The notes beneath the pieces were generated by a model. The model had not been told where the DNA came from and ran no database searches. It saw only the letters and a program-made list of their open reading frames with translations. From Blattabacterium cuenoti (GTDB lineage Bacteria; Bacteroidota; Bacteroidia; Flavobacteriales; Blattabacteriaceae), in assembly GCF_014251995.1 (NCBI RefSeq), contig NZ_CP059205.1, positions 496,001 through 560,000 on the forward strand: DNA of 64,000 nt. The letters run 5' to 3'. A program made the translations under genes and the position numbers. Below, one piece after another: positions 44,758 through 53,225 of this stretch (its first letter is position 1; each line of letters opens with the position of its first letter).

Positions 44758-45252
44758 TCAAAAACTTTTTTTAAGCAAAAAAAGAGTTTCAACTAATATT
44801 TTTAAATAAAACTTTTCTAATTCTTTGAATGAAAACTTTTTTTCATTTTCTTTCAAGTATAAAACATTTTTCAATACATTATTAATAGAAAGTATTTTTT
44901 TTTCATAATTATCATTAATACAATTTTTTATACTTTTAAATTTTTTTTTATATAGGAAAACAACGTCATCATATGATATTTTATCGAAGTTTAAAATAAA
45001 AAAAATATCTTTTTTAATTAGAATAATTATGATATAATTTATAATATCCATATACGTATCTGTTATTTTTTCTTCTTTTATTTCTTGATATCCTTTTAAT
45101 TGAATATTTTTTATACGAACTACTTTAATCAGGATTTGATCTATTATAGAAGAATTTTTTAAAAACTTCCATGAAAGATCGTAGTCTTTCAATTTATCAT
45201 AAAATAATTTTCCACATTTTTTAATGAAAAAATCAATAGATAAATGATTCAT
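44758..45252 (-). CDS. DUF1599 family protein (tentative)
   Basis: A 164-residue protein that by size, position and the segments SWKFLKNSSIIDQILIKVVRIKNIQ and GYQEIKEEKITDTYMDIINYIIIILI fits my memory of the Bacteroidota DUF1599 family, usually found beside folP and tpiA. Function is not established; a nucleotide-modification link has been proposed for the family. The C-terminal half is rich in Lys, Asn and Phe and looks fast-evolving. There is no signal peptide. It is divergent from folP across 53 bases. Confidence 0.7.
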   Translation of the reverse strand: MNHLSIDFFIKKCGKLFYDKLKDYDLSWKFLKNSSIIDQILIKVVRIKNIQLKGYQEIKEEKITDTYMDIINYIIIILIKKDIFFILNFDKISYDDVVFLYKKKFKSIKNCINDNYEKKILSINNVLKNVLYLKENEKKFSFKELEKFYLKILVETLFLLKKSF

Positions 45253-45305
45253 ATCATTTAATTTTATTATATGTAAATAATAAATTACAAATAAATAGTT
45301 TTTAA

Positions 45306-46139
45306 ATGATGATCAATTGTGCGGGATCTTTATTGTCTTTCAGTGAACCAAAGATTATGGGAATAGTTAATCTAACCCCTGATTCTTTCTATGATGGAGG
45401 TAGATTAAATTCTAAATATAAAATATTAAAACATGTAGAAAATTTATTAAATGAAGGTTCTGATTTTATAGATATTGGAGGTTGTTCTACTCGTCCAAAA
45501 TCAAAAATCATAACGGAAAAAGAAGAAATAAAAAGAGTTATAAATCCTATTCGAAATATTGTAAAAAATTTTCCAAATATTAAAATATCTATCGATACTT
45601 TTCGTAGTGAAGTCGCAAGAATAGCCGTTGAAGAAGGTGTTGTTATAATAAATGATATATCAGGTGGAAAATTGGATAAAAATATGTTTTCTTTAGTTGG
45701 AAAACTAAAAATCCCATACATATTAAATCACATAAAAGGAATTCCAGAAAACATGCAAGAAAAAACATATTATAGAAATAATATAATATTAGAAATTAAC
45801 AAATTTTTTTCAAAAAAAATTTTCTATCTAAAAAAAAATGGAGTTCAAGATATTATCTTAGATCCTGGATTTGGTTTTGGAAAAACATTAAAACAAAACT
45901 TTCAAATATTAAAAAATTTATCTGTACTTGGATTCCAAGATTACTTGATTTTAATAGGAATTTCTAGAAAATCTATGATTAAAAATCTTCTGAAGATTTC
46001 TTATGAAGAATCATTAAATGCCACTTCAATTATTCATACAATGGCATTGTTAAATGGATCAAAAATATTACGAGTACATGATGTAAAAGAAGCTATAGAA
46101 TGCGTTAAATTAGTAAAATATTATAAAAAAATTTCTTGA
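45306..46139 (+). CDS. folP: Dihydropteroate synthase
   Basis: FolP condenses p-aminobenzoate with the pterin diphosphate in folate synthesis and is the sulfonamide target. The 277-residue barrel has MGIVNLTPDSFYDGG, DFIDIGGCSTRP, ISIDTFRSEVA, INDISGG, ILDPGFGFGKT and IGISRKSMI, covering the pterin, pABA and phosphate-binding loops. Its stop TGA is nested with the TTG start of cdaA (TTGA), so the two genes are translationally coupled, a common Bacteroidota pair. Confidence 0.95.
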   Translation: MMINCAGSLLSFSEPKIMGIVNLTPDSFYDGGRLNSKYKILKHVENLLNEGSDFIDIGGCSTRPKSKIITEKEEIKRVINPIRNIVKNFPNIKISIDTFRSEVARIAVEEGVVIINDISGGKLDKNMFSLVGKLKIPYILNHIKGIPENMQEKTYYRNNIILEINKFFSKKIFYLKKNGVQDIILDPGFGFGKTLKQNFQILKNLSVLGFQDYLILIGISRKSMIKNLLKISYEESLNATSIIHTMALLNGSKILRVHDVKEAIECVKLVKYYKKIS

Positions 46140-46966
46140 TTGATTATACCATAGATTCTTTTTGTATATATTTTTGTATAAATTCTTTGATTATAACTCA
46201 TTCATTGAAAATTTCTTTCATTGATATTTTAGATATATTTTTAGTATCTATTATTTTGTTCCAAGTTTACAGATTAGTTCATAAAACCGTCGCTTTAAAC
46301 ATTTTTTATGGAATTATTGCAACTTTTATTTTCTGGAAAATAGTAGAAATTTATAAAATGAAACTCCTAAGCATAGTCATTAGTGCTTTTTTCAAAGGAG
46401 GATTTTTAACATTAATTATTGTATTTCAACCAGAAATTAGAAAATTTCTCCTTATAGTAGGAAGTAAAATTTTCTTTAAAAAATTTATATTTTCTCTTTT
46501 TTTTAAGAAATCAAATGTTTCTACAAAAACTGAAACCATAGATAGTATAGTAAAATCTTGTGCTATTTTTTCAGGAGATAAAACAGGAGTTTTAATAGTT
46601 ATTCAGCTACATCAAAACTTAAGAGAATTTATTCAAAATGGAGATAAAATAGATGCAAAAGTAAATATTCCTATCCTAGAAAGTATTTTTTATAAAAATA
46701 GTCCATTGCACGATGGAGCTGTAATTATTGTAGGAAATAAAATAGTGAGAACAAGAGCAATTCTTCCTGTTTCTTACAATAAAGAAATTCCATCTCGTTT
46801 AGGATTACGTCATAGAGCTGCTTTTGGTCTATCTGAAAAAACAGATTCTATATGTCTCGTTGTTTCTGAAGAAACAGGTTATATATCTTATATTAAAGAT
46901 CAAAAAAGGACTGTAATAACCAATATAAATAATTTAAAAATGAAACTTGAGAAAGATTTACTTTGA
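46136..46966 (+). CDS. cdaA: Diadenylate cyclase CdaA (c-di-AMP synthase)
   Basis: CdaA joins two ATP to form cyclic di-AMP, a second messenger that controls potassium, osmolyte and cell-wall balance. The 276-residue protein has N-terminal membrane helices (IDILDIFLVSIILFQVYRLV, then two more). The DAC domain carries the hallmark motifs NSPLHDGAVIIVGNKI and LGLRHRAAFGLSE. The start is TTG at 46136, overlapping the folP stop by four bases; no better ATG exists before the first helix. No phosphodiesterase or c-di-AMP riboswitch is visible in the window. It is followed closely by murF. Confidence 0.92.
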   Translation: MIDYTIDSFCIYFCINSLIITHSLKISFIDILDIFLVSIILFQVYRLVHKTVALNIFYGIIATFIFWKIVEIYKMKLLSIVISAFFKGGFLTLIIVFQPEIRKFLLIVGSKIFFKKFIFSLFFKKSNVSTKTETIDSIVKSCAIFSGDKTGVLIVIQLHQNLREFIQNGDKIDAKVNIPILESIFYKNSPLHDGAVIIVGNKIVRTRAILPVSYNKEIPSRLGLRHRAAFGLSEKTDSICLVVSEETGYISYIKDQKRTVITNINNLKMKLEKDLL

Positions 46967-46979
46967 ATTAATTTAAAAA

Positions 46980-48281
46980 ATGGATATTCAAAAAATATAC
47001 CAATTATATATAGATTCTTCTGGAGTAGAAATAAATAGTAAAAACGTAAAAAAAGGGTCTATTTTCATAGCTTTAAAAGGAAAAAATTTTAATGGAAATC
47101 AATTTACTGAAGAAGCTATATCAAATGGAGCTCTACTAGTTATAGTAGATGATAAAAAAATTTTTTCTTACAATAAAAAATACAAAAAGATTGTTCAAGT
47201 AGATAACACTTTATTTTTTTTACAAAAATTAGCTCTATTTCATAGACATAAATTACGTCACATTCCTATTATAGCTATTACAGGAAGTAATGGAAAAACA
47301 ACTACAAAAGAACTTACTAAATCAGTTCTTTCCAAGAAATATAAAAAAATTCATTTTACTAAAAATAATTTTAATAATCACATAGGAATTCCATTAACTA
47401 TACTTTCTATGTCTGCAGATACAAAAATATCTGTAATAGAAATTGGAGCTAATCATGAAAAAGAAATAGAAAAAATGTGTTCTATAATCAATCCAGATTA
47501 TGGGTATATAACTAATTTCGGAAAAGCTCATTTAGAAGGATTTAAAAGTATAGAAGGAATTATACGAGGAAAACTAGAACTATATGATTTTTTAAAAAAA
47601 GAAAAAAAAATAGTATTTGTTAATGGGGATGATCCCATTCAATTAAGTAAAAGTATAGGAATGAAAAGATATATTTTTTCTGAAAAAATGGAATCAGATT
47701 TAAATGTTAAATATTTATGGAAAGAGAATTATTTATATATTGAAAATATGAAAATAAGCTCTTCCTTAATAGGAAGTTATAACTTATATAATATGGCATC
47801 TGCTATATCTATAGGAAAATATTTTGAAGTTCCTCTAGAAGAAATAAGGGATGCTATAAGAGAGTACATTCCAATCAACCACCGTTCTCAAGTTTTAAAT
47901 AAACAAAAAAGAAAAATTATTATAGATTGTTATAATGCAAATCCTACCAGTATGATAAAAACATTAACTTTTTTTGATAGTATTAAAGGTAATAAAATTG
48001 CTATACTGGGAGATATGTTAGAATTAGGACTTTATTCTAATCGTGAACATGAAAATATAATTTTTTTTATAGAAAAAAGTAGTATAAACAAAACATTTTT
48101 GATTGGAGAAATTTTTTCTAATACTCATTTTAAAACTTCTAAAAAAATAAAAAAATTCGTAAATAAAAATGGATTTATTAAATGGATTAAAAAAAATTCT
48201 CTTAATTATAAAGAAATAGATTATGTTCTTATTAAAGGATCTAGAAAAATTGCTTTAGAAACCATTATTGATTTAATATAA
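46980..48281 (+). CDS. murF: UDP-MurNAc-tripeptide--D-Ala-D-Ala ligase
   Basis: MurF adds the D-Ala-D-Ala dipeptide, the last cytoplasmic step for the peptidoglycan monomer. The 433-residue Mur ligase has an N-terminal uridine-binding domain (GSIFIALKGKNFNGNQF). The ATP loop is ITGSNGKTTTKE near residue 98, followed by EIGANHEKEIEKM, the HRSQVL segment and the C-terminal CYNANPTSM and LGDMLELG. It complements ddl and murA. It ends 2 bases before the predicted -33 box of pdhA. Confidence 0.95.
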   Translation: MDIQKIYQLYIDSSGVEINSKNVKKGSIFIALKGKNFNGNQFTEEAISNGALLVIVDDKKIFSYNKKYKKIVQVDNTLFFLQKLALFHRHKLRHIPIIAITGSNGKTTTKELTKSVLSKKYKKIHFTKNNFNNHIGIPLTILSMSADTKISVIEIGANHEKEIEKMCSIINPDYGYITNFGKAHLEGFKSIEGIIRGKLELYDFLKKEKKIVFVNGDDPIQLSKSIGMKRYIFSEKMESDLNVKYLWKENYLYIENMKISSSLIGSYNLYNMASAISIGKYFEVPLEEIRDAIREYIPINHRSQVLNKQKRKIIIDCYNANPTSMIKTLTFFDSIKGNKIAILGDMLELGLYSNREHENIIFFIEKSSINKTFLIGEIFSNTHFKTSKKIKKFVNKNGFIKWIKKNSLNYKEIDYVLIKGSRKIALETIIDLI

Positions 48282-48283
48282 TC

Positions 48284-48314
48284 TTTGTTTTTTAAATCTT
48301 AAAGATTAAATTTG
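48284..48314 (+). promoter_or_regulatory. Strong Bacteroidota-type promoter for pdhA
   Basis: A -33 box TTTG (48284-48287) and a -7 box TAAATTTG (48307-48314) are separated by 19 bases, exactly the consensus spacing for Bacteroidota primary-sigma promoters. The predicted leader is about 35 bases. It is the best promoter match I found in the window. Confidence 0.7.
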
Positions 48315-48355
48315 CAAACGACTAAGTAAATAATCTCACATAAAAATTTTTTCTT

Positions 48356-49357
48356 ATGAAAGAAATTACCACAAAAACCTATCTTAAATGGTTTAAGGAT
48401 ATGTTTTTTTGGAGGAAATTTGAAGATAAATGCCGTTCCCTGTATTTGAAACAGAAAATTAGAGGATTTTTACATCTATATAATGGACAAGAAGCTGTTC
48501 CTGCAGGGTTAACTCATGCAATGGACTTATCTAAAGACAAAATCATAACTGCTTATAGATGTCATATTTTACCGATATCAATGGGGGTTGATCCAAAAAG
48601 GGTAATGGCAGAACTTTTAGGAAAAGAAACAGGAACATCTCATGGAATGGGAGGATCTATGCATATTTTTAGTAAAGAAAATCGTTTTTATGGAGGACAC
48701 GGGATTGTGGGAGGCCAAATTCCATTAGGAGCTGGTATTGCTTTTGCCGATAAATATTTTAATAGAAAAGCAGTTACTCTAACTCTTATGGGAGACGGTG
48801 CAGTTAGACAAGGATCTTTACATGAAACATTTAATATGGCTATGATATGGAAACTTCCTGTTGTATTTATATGTGAAAATAATAAATATGCTATGGGGAC
48901 TTCTGTAGAAAGAAGTGCTAATATAGAAGAAATTTATAAGATAGGATTATCATATGGAATGCCTTCTTTTCCAGTAGATGGTATGGATCCTGAAAAAATA
49001 TCTAGAGTAGCTTATACTGCAATAGAAAAAGCTAGAAAAGGAGAAGGAGCTACTTTTTTGGATATTAAAACATATAGATATAGAGGACATTCTATGTCAG
49101 ATAATGAATTATATCGAAGCAAAGAAGAAGTTTTATCATACAAAAAAAAGGATCCAATTTTAAAATTAAAAAATATCATTTTAAAAAATAATTGGGAAAC
49201 TATAGATAATCTGTCTAATATAGAAAATAAAATGAAAGAAAAAGTGGAATCCTGTGTAAAATTTGCAGAAAATTCAAATAATCCTTCACTAGAAAATATG
49301 TATAATGTTGTTTATAATGAAAAAAATTATCCTTTTTTAGATAAAGTTATATCTTAA
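48356..49357 (+). CDS. pdhA: Pyruvate dehydrogenase E1 component, alpha subunit
   Basis: The thiamine-diphosphate subunit that decarboxylates pyruvate. The 333-residue protein contains the TPP-binding motif GDGAVRQGSLHETFNMA (near residue 146) ending in ENNKYAMGT, the AYRCHILPISMGVDP region, and the phosphorylation-loop analogue YRYRGHSMSDNELYR. E1 beta is not next to it; the gene is followed 28 bases later by the E2 gene, so E1 beta must lie elsewhere. A clear promoter precedes it. Confidence 0.93.
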   Translation: MKEITTKTYLKWFKDMFFWRKFEDKCRSLYLKQKIRGFLHLYNGQEAVPAGLTHAMDLSKDKIITAYRCHILPISMGVDPKRVMAELLGKETGTSHGMGGSMHIFSKENRFYGGHGIVGGQIPLGAGIAFADKYFNRKAVTLTLMGDGAVRQGSLHETFNMAMIWKLPVVFICENNKYAMGTSVERSANIEEIYKIGLSYGMPSFPVDGMDPEKISRVAYTAIEKARKGEGATFLDIKTYRYRGHSMSDNELYRSKEEVLSYKKKDPILKLKNIILKNNWETIDNLSNIENKMKEKVESCVKFAENSNNPSLENMYNVVYNEKNYPFLDKVIS

Positions 49358-49385
49358 TGATAACCAAAAAAATACTTTACGAATA

Positions 49386-50558
49386 ATGGCAGAAATAATA
49401 TATATGCCCCAATTAAGTGATACGATGGAAGAGGGGACTGTAGTTAAATGGAATAAAAAAATTGGAGATAAAATTTTCGAAGGTGATATAATAGCTGAAA
49501 TAGAAACAGATAAAGCTACTCAAGATTTTGAAATAGATATTAGTGGAATTTTACTTTTTATTGGTGTACAAGAAGGAGAAAAAACGCGCGTGAATGATAT
49601 ATTAGCAATTATAGGAGAAGAAGGAGAAAATATTAGTCATCTTATTTCAAAATTAAAATTAAAAAAACAGTTGAAAAAAAAAGATAAAGAGGATAAAAAT
49701 GAAGATAAGAATAATAAAAATAATAATAGAATATTTATTTCTCCTTTAGCAAAAATAATGGCTAAAAAAAGAGGGATATCTATAGAAGAAATTAATAAGG
49801 GAAGTGGAGAATGTGGAAGAATTATTAAAAGAGATATTGAATTTTATGAAAAAGAAAAATTAAAAGAAAAAAAAATTGATCAAAAAATTTCTCATTCTTC
49901 TATGAGAAAAAAAATAGCAAAACATCTAACTTTTTCTAAATTTTCCGCTCCACACTACTATTTATTTAGCGAAATAAATATGGATAATTTAATTAAGTTC
50001 AGAAAAAATTTAAATAATAAACTTTCTTTAGAAGAAAAAATATCGTTTAATGATATTATTATAAAAGCAGCAGCTCAATCTTTGAAAAAAAATCCAGATA
50101 TAAATGGATCTTGGAATGAAGAAGAAATTTTACTTCATTCGAATATTAATATAGGAATAGCTGTATCAGTTCCAAATGGATTAATAGTTCCAGTTATTCA
50201 AAATGCTGATCAAAAATCGTTATTACAAATATCTAAAGAAATAAAAGATAAAGTTTTACGTTCAAGATCAAAAAAAATACAAGCAGAAGAAATAGAAAAT
50301 AGTACTTTTACTGTTTCTAATTTAGGAATGTATGGAATAGAATTTTTCACTTCAATAATTAATACTCCTAACTCTTCTATTTTATCTATAGGATCCATTA
50401 TGGAAAAACCAATTATTAGAAATTCTAAAATAGAAATAGGAAATGTAATGAAAATAACTTTGTCTTGTGATCATCGAATTATTGATGGATCTACAGCAAG
50501 TAATTATATTCATTCTTTTAGAAAATTTTTAGAAGATCCTATTACTATGTTATTTTAA
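49386..50558 (+). CDS. pdhC: Dihydrolipoamide acetyltransferase (pyruvate dehydrogenase E2)
   Basis: E2 transfers the acetyl group from lipoamide to CoA. The 390-residue protein has one N-terminal lipoyl domain with Lys43 in ETDKATQDFEI. A Lys/Asn/Asp-rich linker follows, then a peripheral-subunit-binding domain (about 115-152, SPLAKIMAKKRGISIEEI), and a catalytic domain ending in the HxxxDG motif SCDHRIIDGSTAS. Many related E2 proteins have two lipoyl domains, so this one is compact. It is the second gene of the pdhA operon and overlaps terC tail to tail by 9 bases. Confidence 0.93.
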   Translation: MAEIIYMPQLSDTMEEGTVVKWNKKIGDKIFEGDIIAEIETDKATQDFEIDISGILLFIGVQEGEKTRVNDILAIIGEEGENISHLISKLKLKKQLKKKDKEDKNEDKNNKNNNRIFISPLAKIMAKKRGISIEEINKGSGECGRIIKRDIEFYEKEKLKEKKIDQKISHSSMRKKIAKHLTFSKFSAPHYYLFSEINMDNLIKFRKNLNNKLSLEEKISFNDIIIKAAAQSLKKNPDINGSWNEEEILLHSNINIGIAVSVPNGLIVPVIQNADQKSLLQISKEIKDKVLRSRSKKIQAEEIENSTFTVSNLGMYGIEFFTSIINTPNSSILSIGSIMEKPIIRNSKIEIGNVMKITLSCDHRIIDGSTASNYIHSFRKFLEDPITMLF

Positions 50559-51260
50559 TTTTTTTAATATTATTTTATTAAATAGTGAAAAAAACAAAGG
50601 AAATATAAATATAGAAAAAGTCAATAATGAAAACATTCCTTCAGATATAAAAAAGTGATTCTTGAAAGAAGAAAAAATGAGTTTAACTCCAAGAATAATA
50701 ACTATGAAAAATGCAGAATTTTTTAATTCTGGAAATTTTTTCATTAATCGAATAAAAAATTTAGTAATTAATCTCATAAAAAATATTCCCATAAATACAC
50801 CTATAAAAATTAATAAAAAATTTTCTGATAAGGCAACGGAAGCAAATATGTTATCAATAGAAAAAGATAAATCCATTATTTCTACAATAAGTATTACCTT
50901 CCAAAAGGAATCTTTTTTTTTTATTTTTTTTGAATTGTTGAATAGAATTTTTTTTTCTTTCAAAAAAAAATGATATAAACCTGTAAAAATTAAGTATAAA
51001 CCACTTAATGGTTTTAACCACCATATTTTTATTAATAGAGTAACAAATATTAAACATAATCCTCTAAAAAAATAAGCACCAATAATTCCATATTTTATAG
51101 CTTTTTTTCTATCGTTTTCTTGTAAGTTTGTAATCATAGAAGCCAGCATAATTGCATTATCTACAGATAAAATACTTTCTATTAAAAATAGATTACCTAT
51201 AACAGTGATAGATAAAATGGGATGTTTAATAATTTCTATAAAATATTTTTCAATATCCAT
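50550..51260 (-). CDS. TerC family membrane protein
   Basis: A membrane protein of about 236 residues with seven or so predicted helices. The paired acidic motifs are ESILSVDNAIMLASM in the first helix and DLSFSIDNIFASVAL later, characteristic of TerC/Alx proteins linked to tellurite resistance or Mn2+ export. I place the start at ATG 51260 (MDIEKYF) rather than the upstream in-frame 51311. This puts it 1 base after the ABC gene stop, and the residues before it would be hydrophilic and unlike TerC. The transported ion is not known here. Confidence 0.86.
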   Translation of the reverse strand: MDIEKYFIEIIKHPILSITVIGNLFLIESILSVDNAIMLASMITNLQENDRKKAIKYGIIGAYFFRGLCLIFVTLLIKIWWLKPLSGLYLIFTGLYHFFLKEKKILFNNSKKIKKKDSFWKVILIVEIMDLSFSIDNIFASVALSENFLLIFIGVFMGIFFMRLITKFFIRLMKKFPELKNSAFFIVIILGVKLIFSSFKNHFFISEGMFSLLTFSIFIFPLFFSLFNKIILKKLK

Positions 51261-51261
51261 T

Positions 51262-53094
51262 TCAAAAACTTTGTAAAGATAGTAACTTACTATAAATTCC
51301 TTTTTTTTCAATTAGGGTTCGATGTTGACCTTGTTCTATAATTTTTCCTTTTTCCAATACAATAATATGATCTGCATTTTGAATGATTGGAGAAGATAAA
51401 CGATGAGTTATAATGATAGATGTTTTATTCTTTATCATCCTATTTAATGCATTCTGGACCTTTATTTCCGATTCTATATCTAGAGAAGAAGTAGCTTCAT
51501 CTAAGATCATAATTGGAGGATTTCTCAATACAGTTCTAGCTATACTAATTCTTTGCCTTTGTCCTAGAGATAATTTGTTCCCATTATATCCAATAATAGT
51601 ATTATATCCTTTTGGAAGTTTTTCTATAAAACAATGTGCATTCGCAATTTTCGCTGCTTTTATAACAGAATTTAAAGATATTTTTTTTTCTATTCCTAAC
51701 GTTATATTGTTGTAAACTGAATCATTAAAAAGAATTGGTTCTTGAGTGATTATACCTAATAATCTTCTGTAATCTTTAATTTTTAAATATTTAATATTGA
51801 TTCCATCAATGGTTATTTTTCCGGATGTAACATCATAAAAATTTGCTAATAAATTAGTAATAGTAGATTTTCCACTTCCCGATTTTCCTATTAAAGCTAG
51901 TGTTTTACCTTTTTTTAAAGAAAAATTAAAATTTTTAATTAAAACAGATTTATTATAAATGAATGTTACATTTTGAAATAAAATTTCACTCCCAAAATAA
52001 AAAATAGATTTTAATTGAATTTTTTTATTTAAAAGAGGTTTTGTATTTAATATTTCTACAATTCGTTCTGCTGCAGCTCTTCCTTTTTGAATGTTAGATA
52101 TAGAATTTACTAGACTTTTTGCTGGATTTATAATTTGAAAAAATAATCCTACAAAAGAAAAAAGAATTTCTGGTTTAATTTCTTTTTTTTCCAAAAAAAG
52201 TTTTCCTCCATACCAAATAATTAAAATCATTATAATAGAACCTAATAATTCTCCTATTGGAGATGCTAATTCTTTTTTCCTACTAAGGCGAGTAGCAAGT
52301 TTCTTTTGAAAAGAAGAAATTTTTTCAAAACGTTTTTGCATCCAACATTCTGCATTAAAAATATTTATAATTTTTGTAGAATTTAAGGTTTCTTCTATAA
52401 CAGAAAATAATTTTCCTAATTGGCTTTGGGCTCCTATTGCATCTTTTTTTAGACTATTTCCTATAATAAATATAAAAACACCCATTAAAGGAAGTAATAA
52501 AAAAGCAAATAATGTTAAATGATAGCTTATAAAAAATAAAGTGAAAAAATAAAAAATAACCATTATTGGATAACTAATTATATTAGCTAAAGAATTAACA
52601 ATAGATACTTCTATTTCATTTACATCATTAGATAATCGAGATACGAGATCTCCATTTCTTTTTTCAGAAAAAAAAAATGAGGGTAAAGAAAGTATTTTTT
52701 TATGGAAATCGTTTCTAATATTTCTGACTATAGAAGTCCTTATTCCAATTAAAAAATATTCTGCCAAATACTTGAAAATATTTCTAATTAAAAAAAGTAA
52801 AATAATAAAAACACAAAACATAGTTAAAGTATTTATTTTTCCATATTTATTTGACAATATTTTTATATAATCATAAAAATTTTTTATGATAAAATCAAAA
52901 TAACTATTAAAAGAATTAAAAAATGTTGTTTTATTTTTATCTTTGGGAGATTCAAATAAAATGCTTAATACAGGAGAAATAGATATTATAGATATGACTG
53001 AAAATAAAGAGTAAAAAAAATTACATAATATATTGATAATGTAATGATATTTATAAGGTTTTGAATAAGATAAAATTTTTTTAAATGCATTCAT
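51262..53094 (-). CDS. ABC exporter, MsbA-like
   Basis: A 610-residue half-transporter with six membrane helices (about 1-320) followed by a nucleotide-binding domain. Walker A is ALIGKSGSGKST (near 400), the signature is LSLGQRQRIS, Walker B is IMILDEATSSLD, and the H-loop is IITHRL. The MsbA family flips lipid A or related lipids; in Bacteroidota such genes are usually annotated as ABC transporter ATP-binding/permease. Because the window also has outer-membrane assembly genes, lipid export is plausible but unproven. TerC follows 1 base later on the same strand. Confidence 0.88.
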   Translation of the reverse strand: MNAFKKILSYSKPYKYHYIINILCNFFYSLFSVISIISISPVLSILFESPKDKNKTTFFNSFNSYFDFIIKNFYDYIKILSNKYGKINTLTMFCVFIILLFLIRNIFKYLAEYFLIGIRTSIVRNIRNDFHKKILSLPSFFFSEKRNGDLVSRLSNDVNEIEVSIVNSLANIISYPIMVIFYFFTLFFISYHLTLFAFLLLPLMGVFIFIIGNSLKKDAIGAQSQLGKLFSVIEETLNSTKIINIFNAECWMQKRFEKISSFQKKLATRLSRKKELASPIGELLGSIIMILIIWYGGKLFLEKKEIKPEILFSFVGLFFQIINPAKSLVNSISNIQKGRAAAERIVEILNTKPLLNKKIQLKSIFYFGSEILFQNVTFIYNKSVLIKNFNFSLKKGKTLALIGKSGSGKSTITNLLANFYDVTSGKITIDGINIKYLKIKDYRRLLGIITQEPILFNDSVYNNITLGIEKKISLNSVIKAAKIANAHCFIEKLPKGYNTIIGYNGNKLSLGQRQRISIARTVLRNPPIMILDEATSSLDIESEIKVQNALNRMIKNKTSIIITHRLSSPIIQNADHIIVLEKGKIIEQGQHRTLIEKKGIYSKLLSLQSF

Positions 53095-53225
53095 TCATTG
53101 AACTTCCTGGATATTAATAAACAAAGGTAATTATAAAATTTTTTTAGTCTATTTTGTTATTAATGATATTAATGAAATACCAGATTAACATCTGATTTTT
53201 ATATGAAAATAGTTTTAAAATTAAA

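Noticed and set aside
45389-45721. 110-residue open frame antisense to folP
   Set aside because: Shadow of the catalytic barrel of dihydropteroate synthase.
51261-51311. Upstream in-frame start for TerC at 51311
   Set aside because: The added residues overlap the ABC gene and do not look like TerC; ATG at 51260 directly follows the ABC stop.
53181-53200. CAGAT-TAAC-ATCTG followed by T residues, looking like a terminator
   Set aside because: It lies between two divergent gene starts, where there is no upstream transcript to end, and the stem is only five bases.
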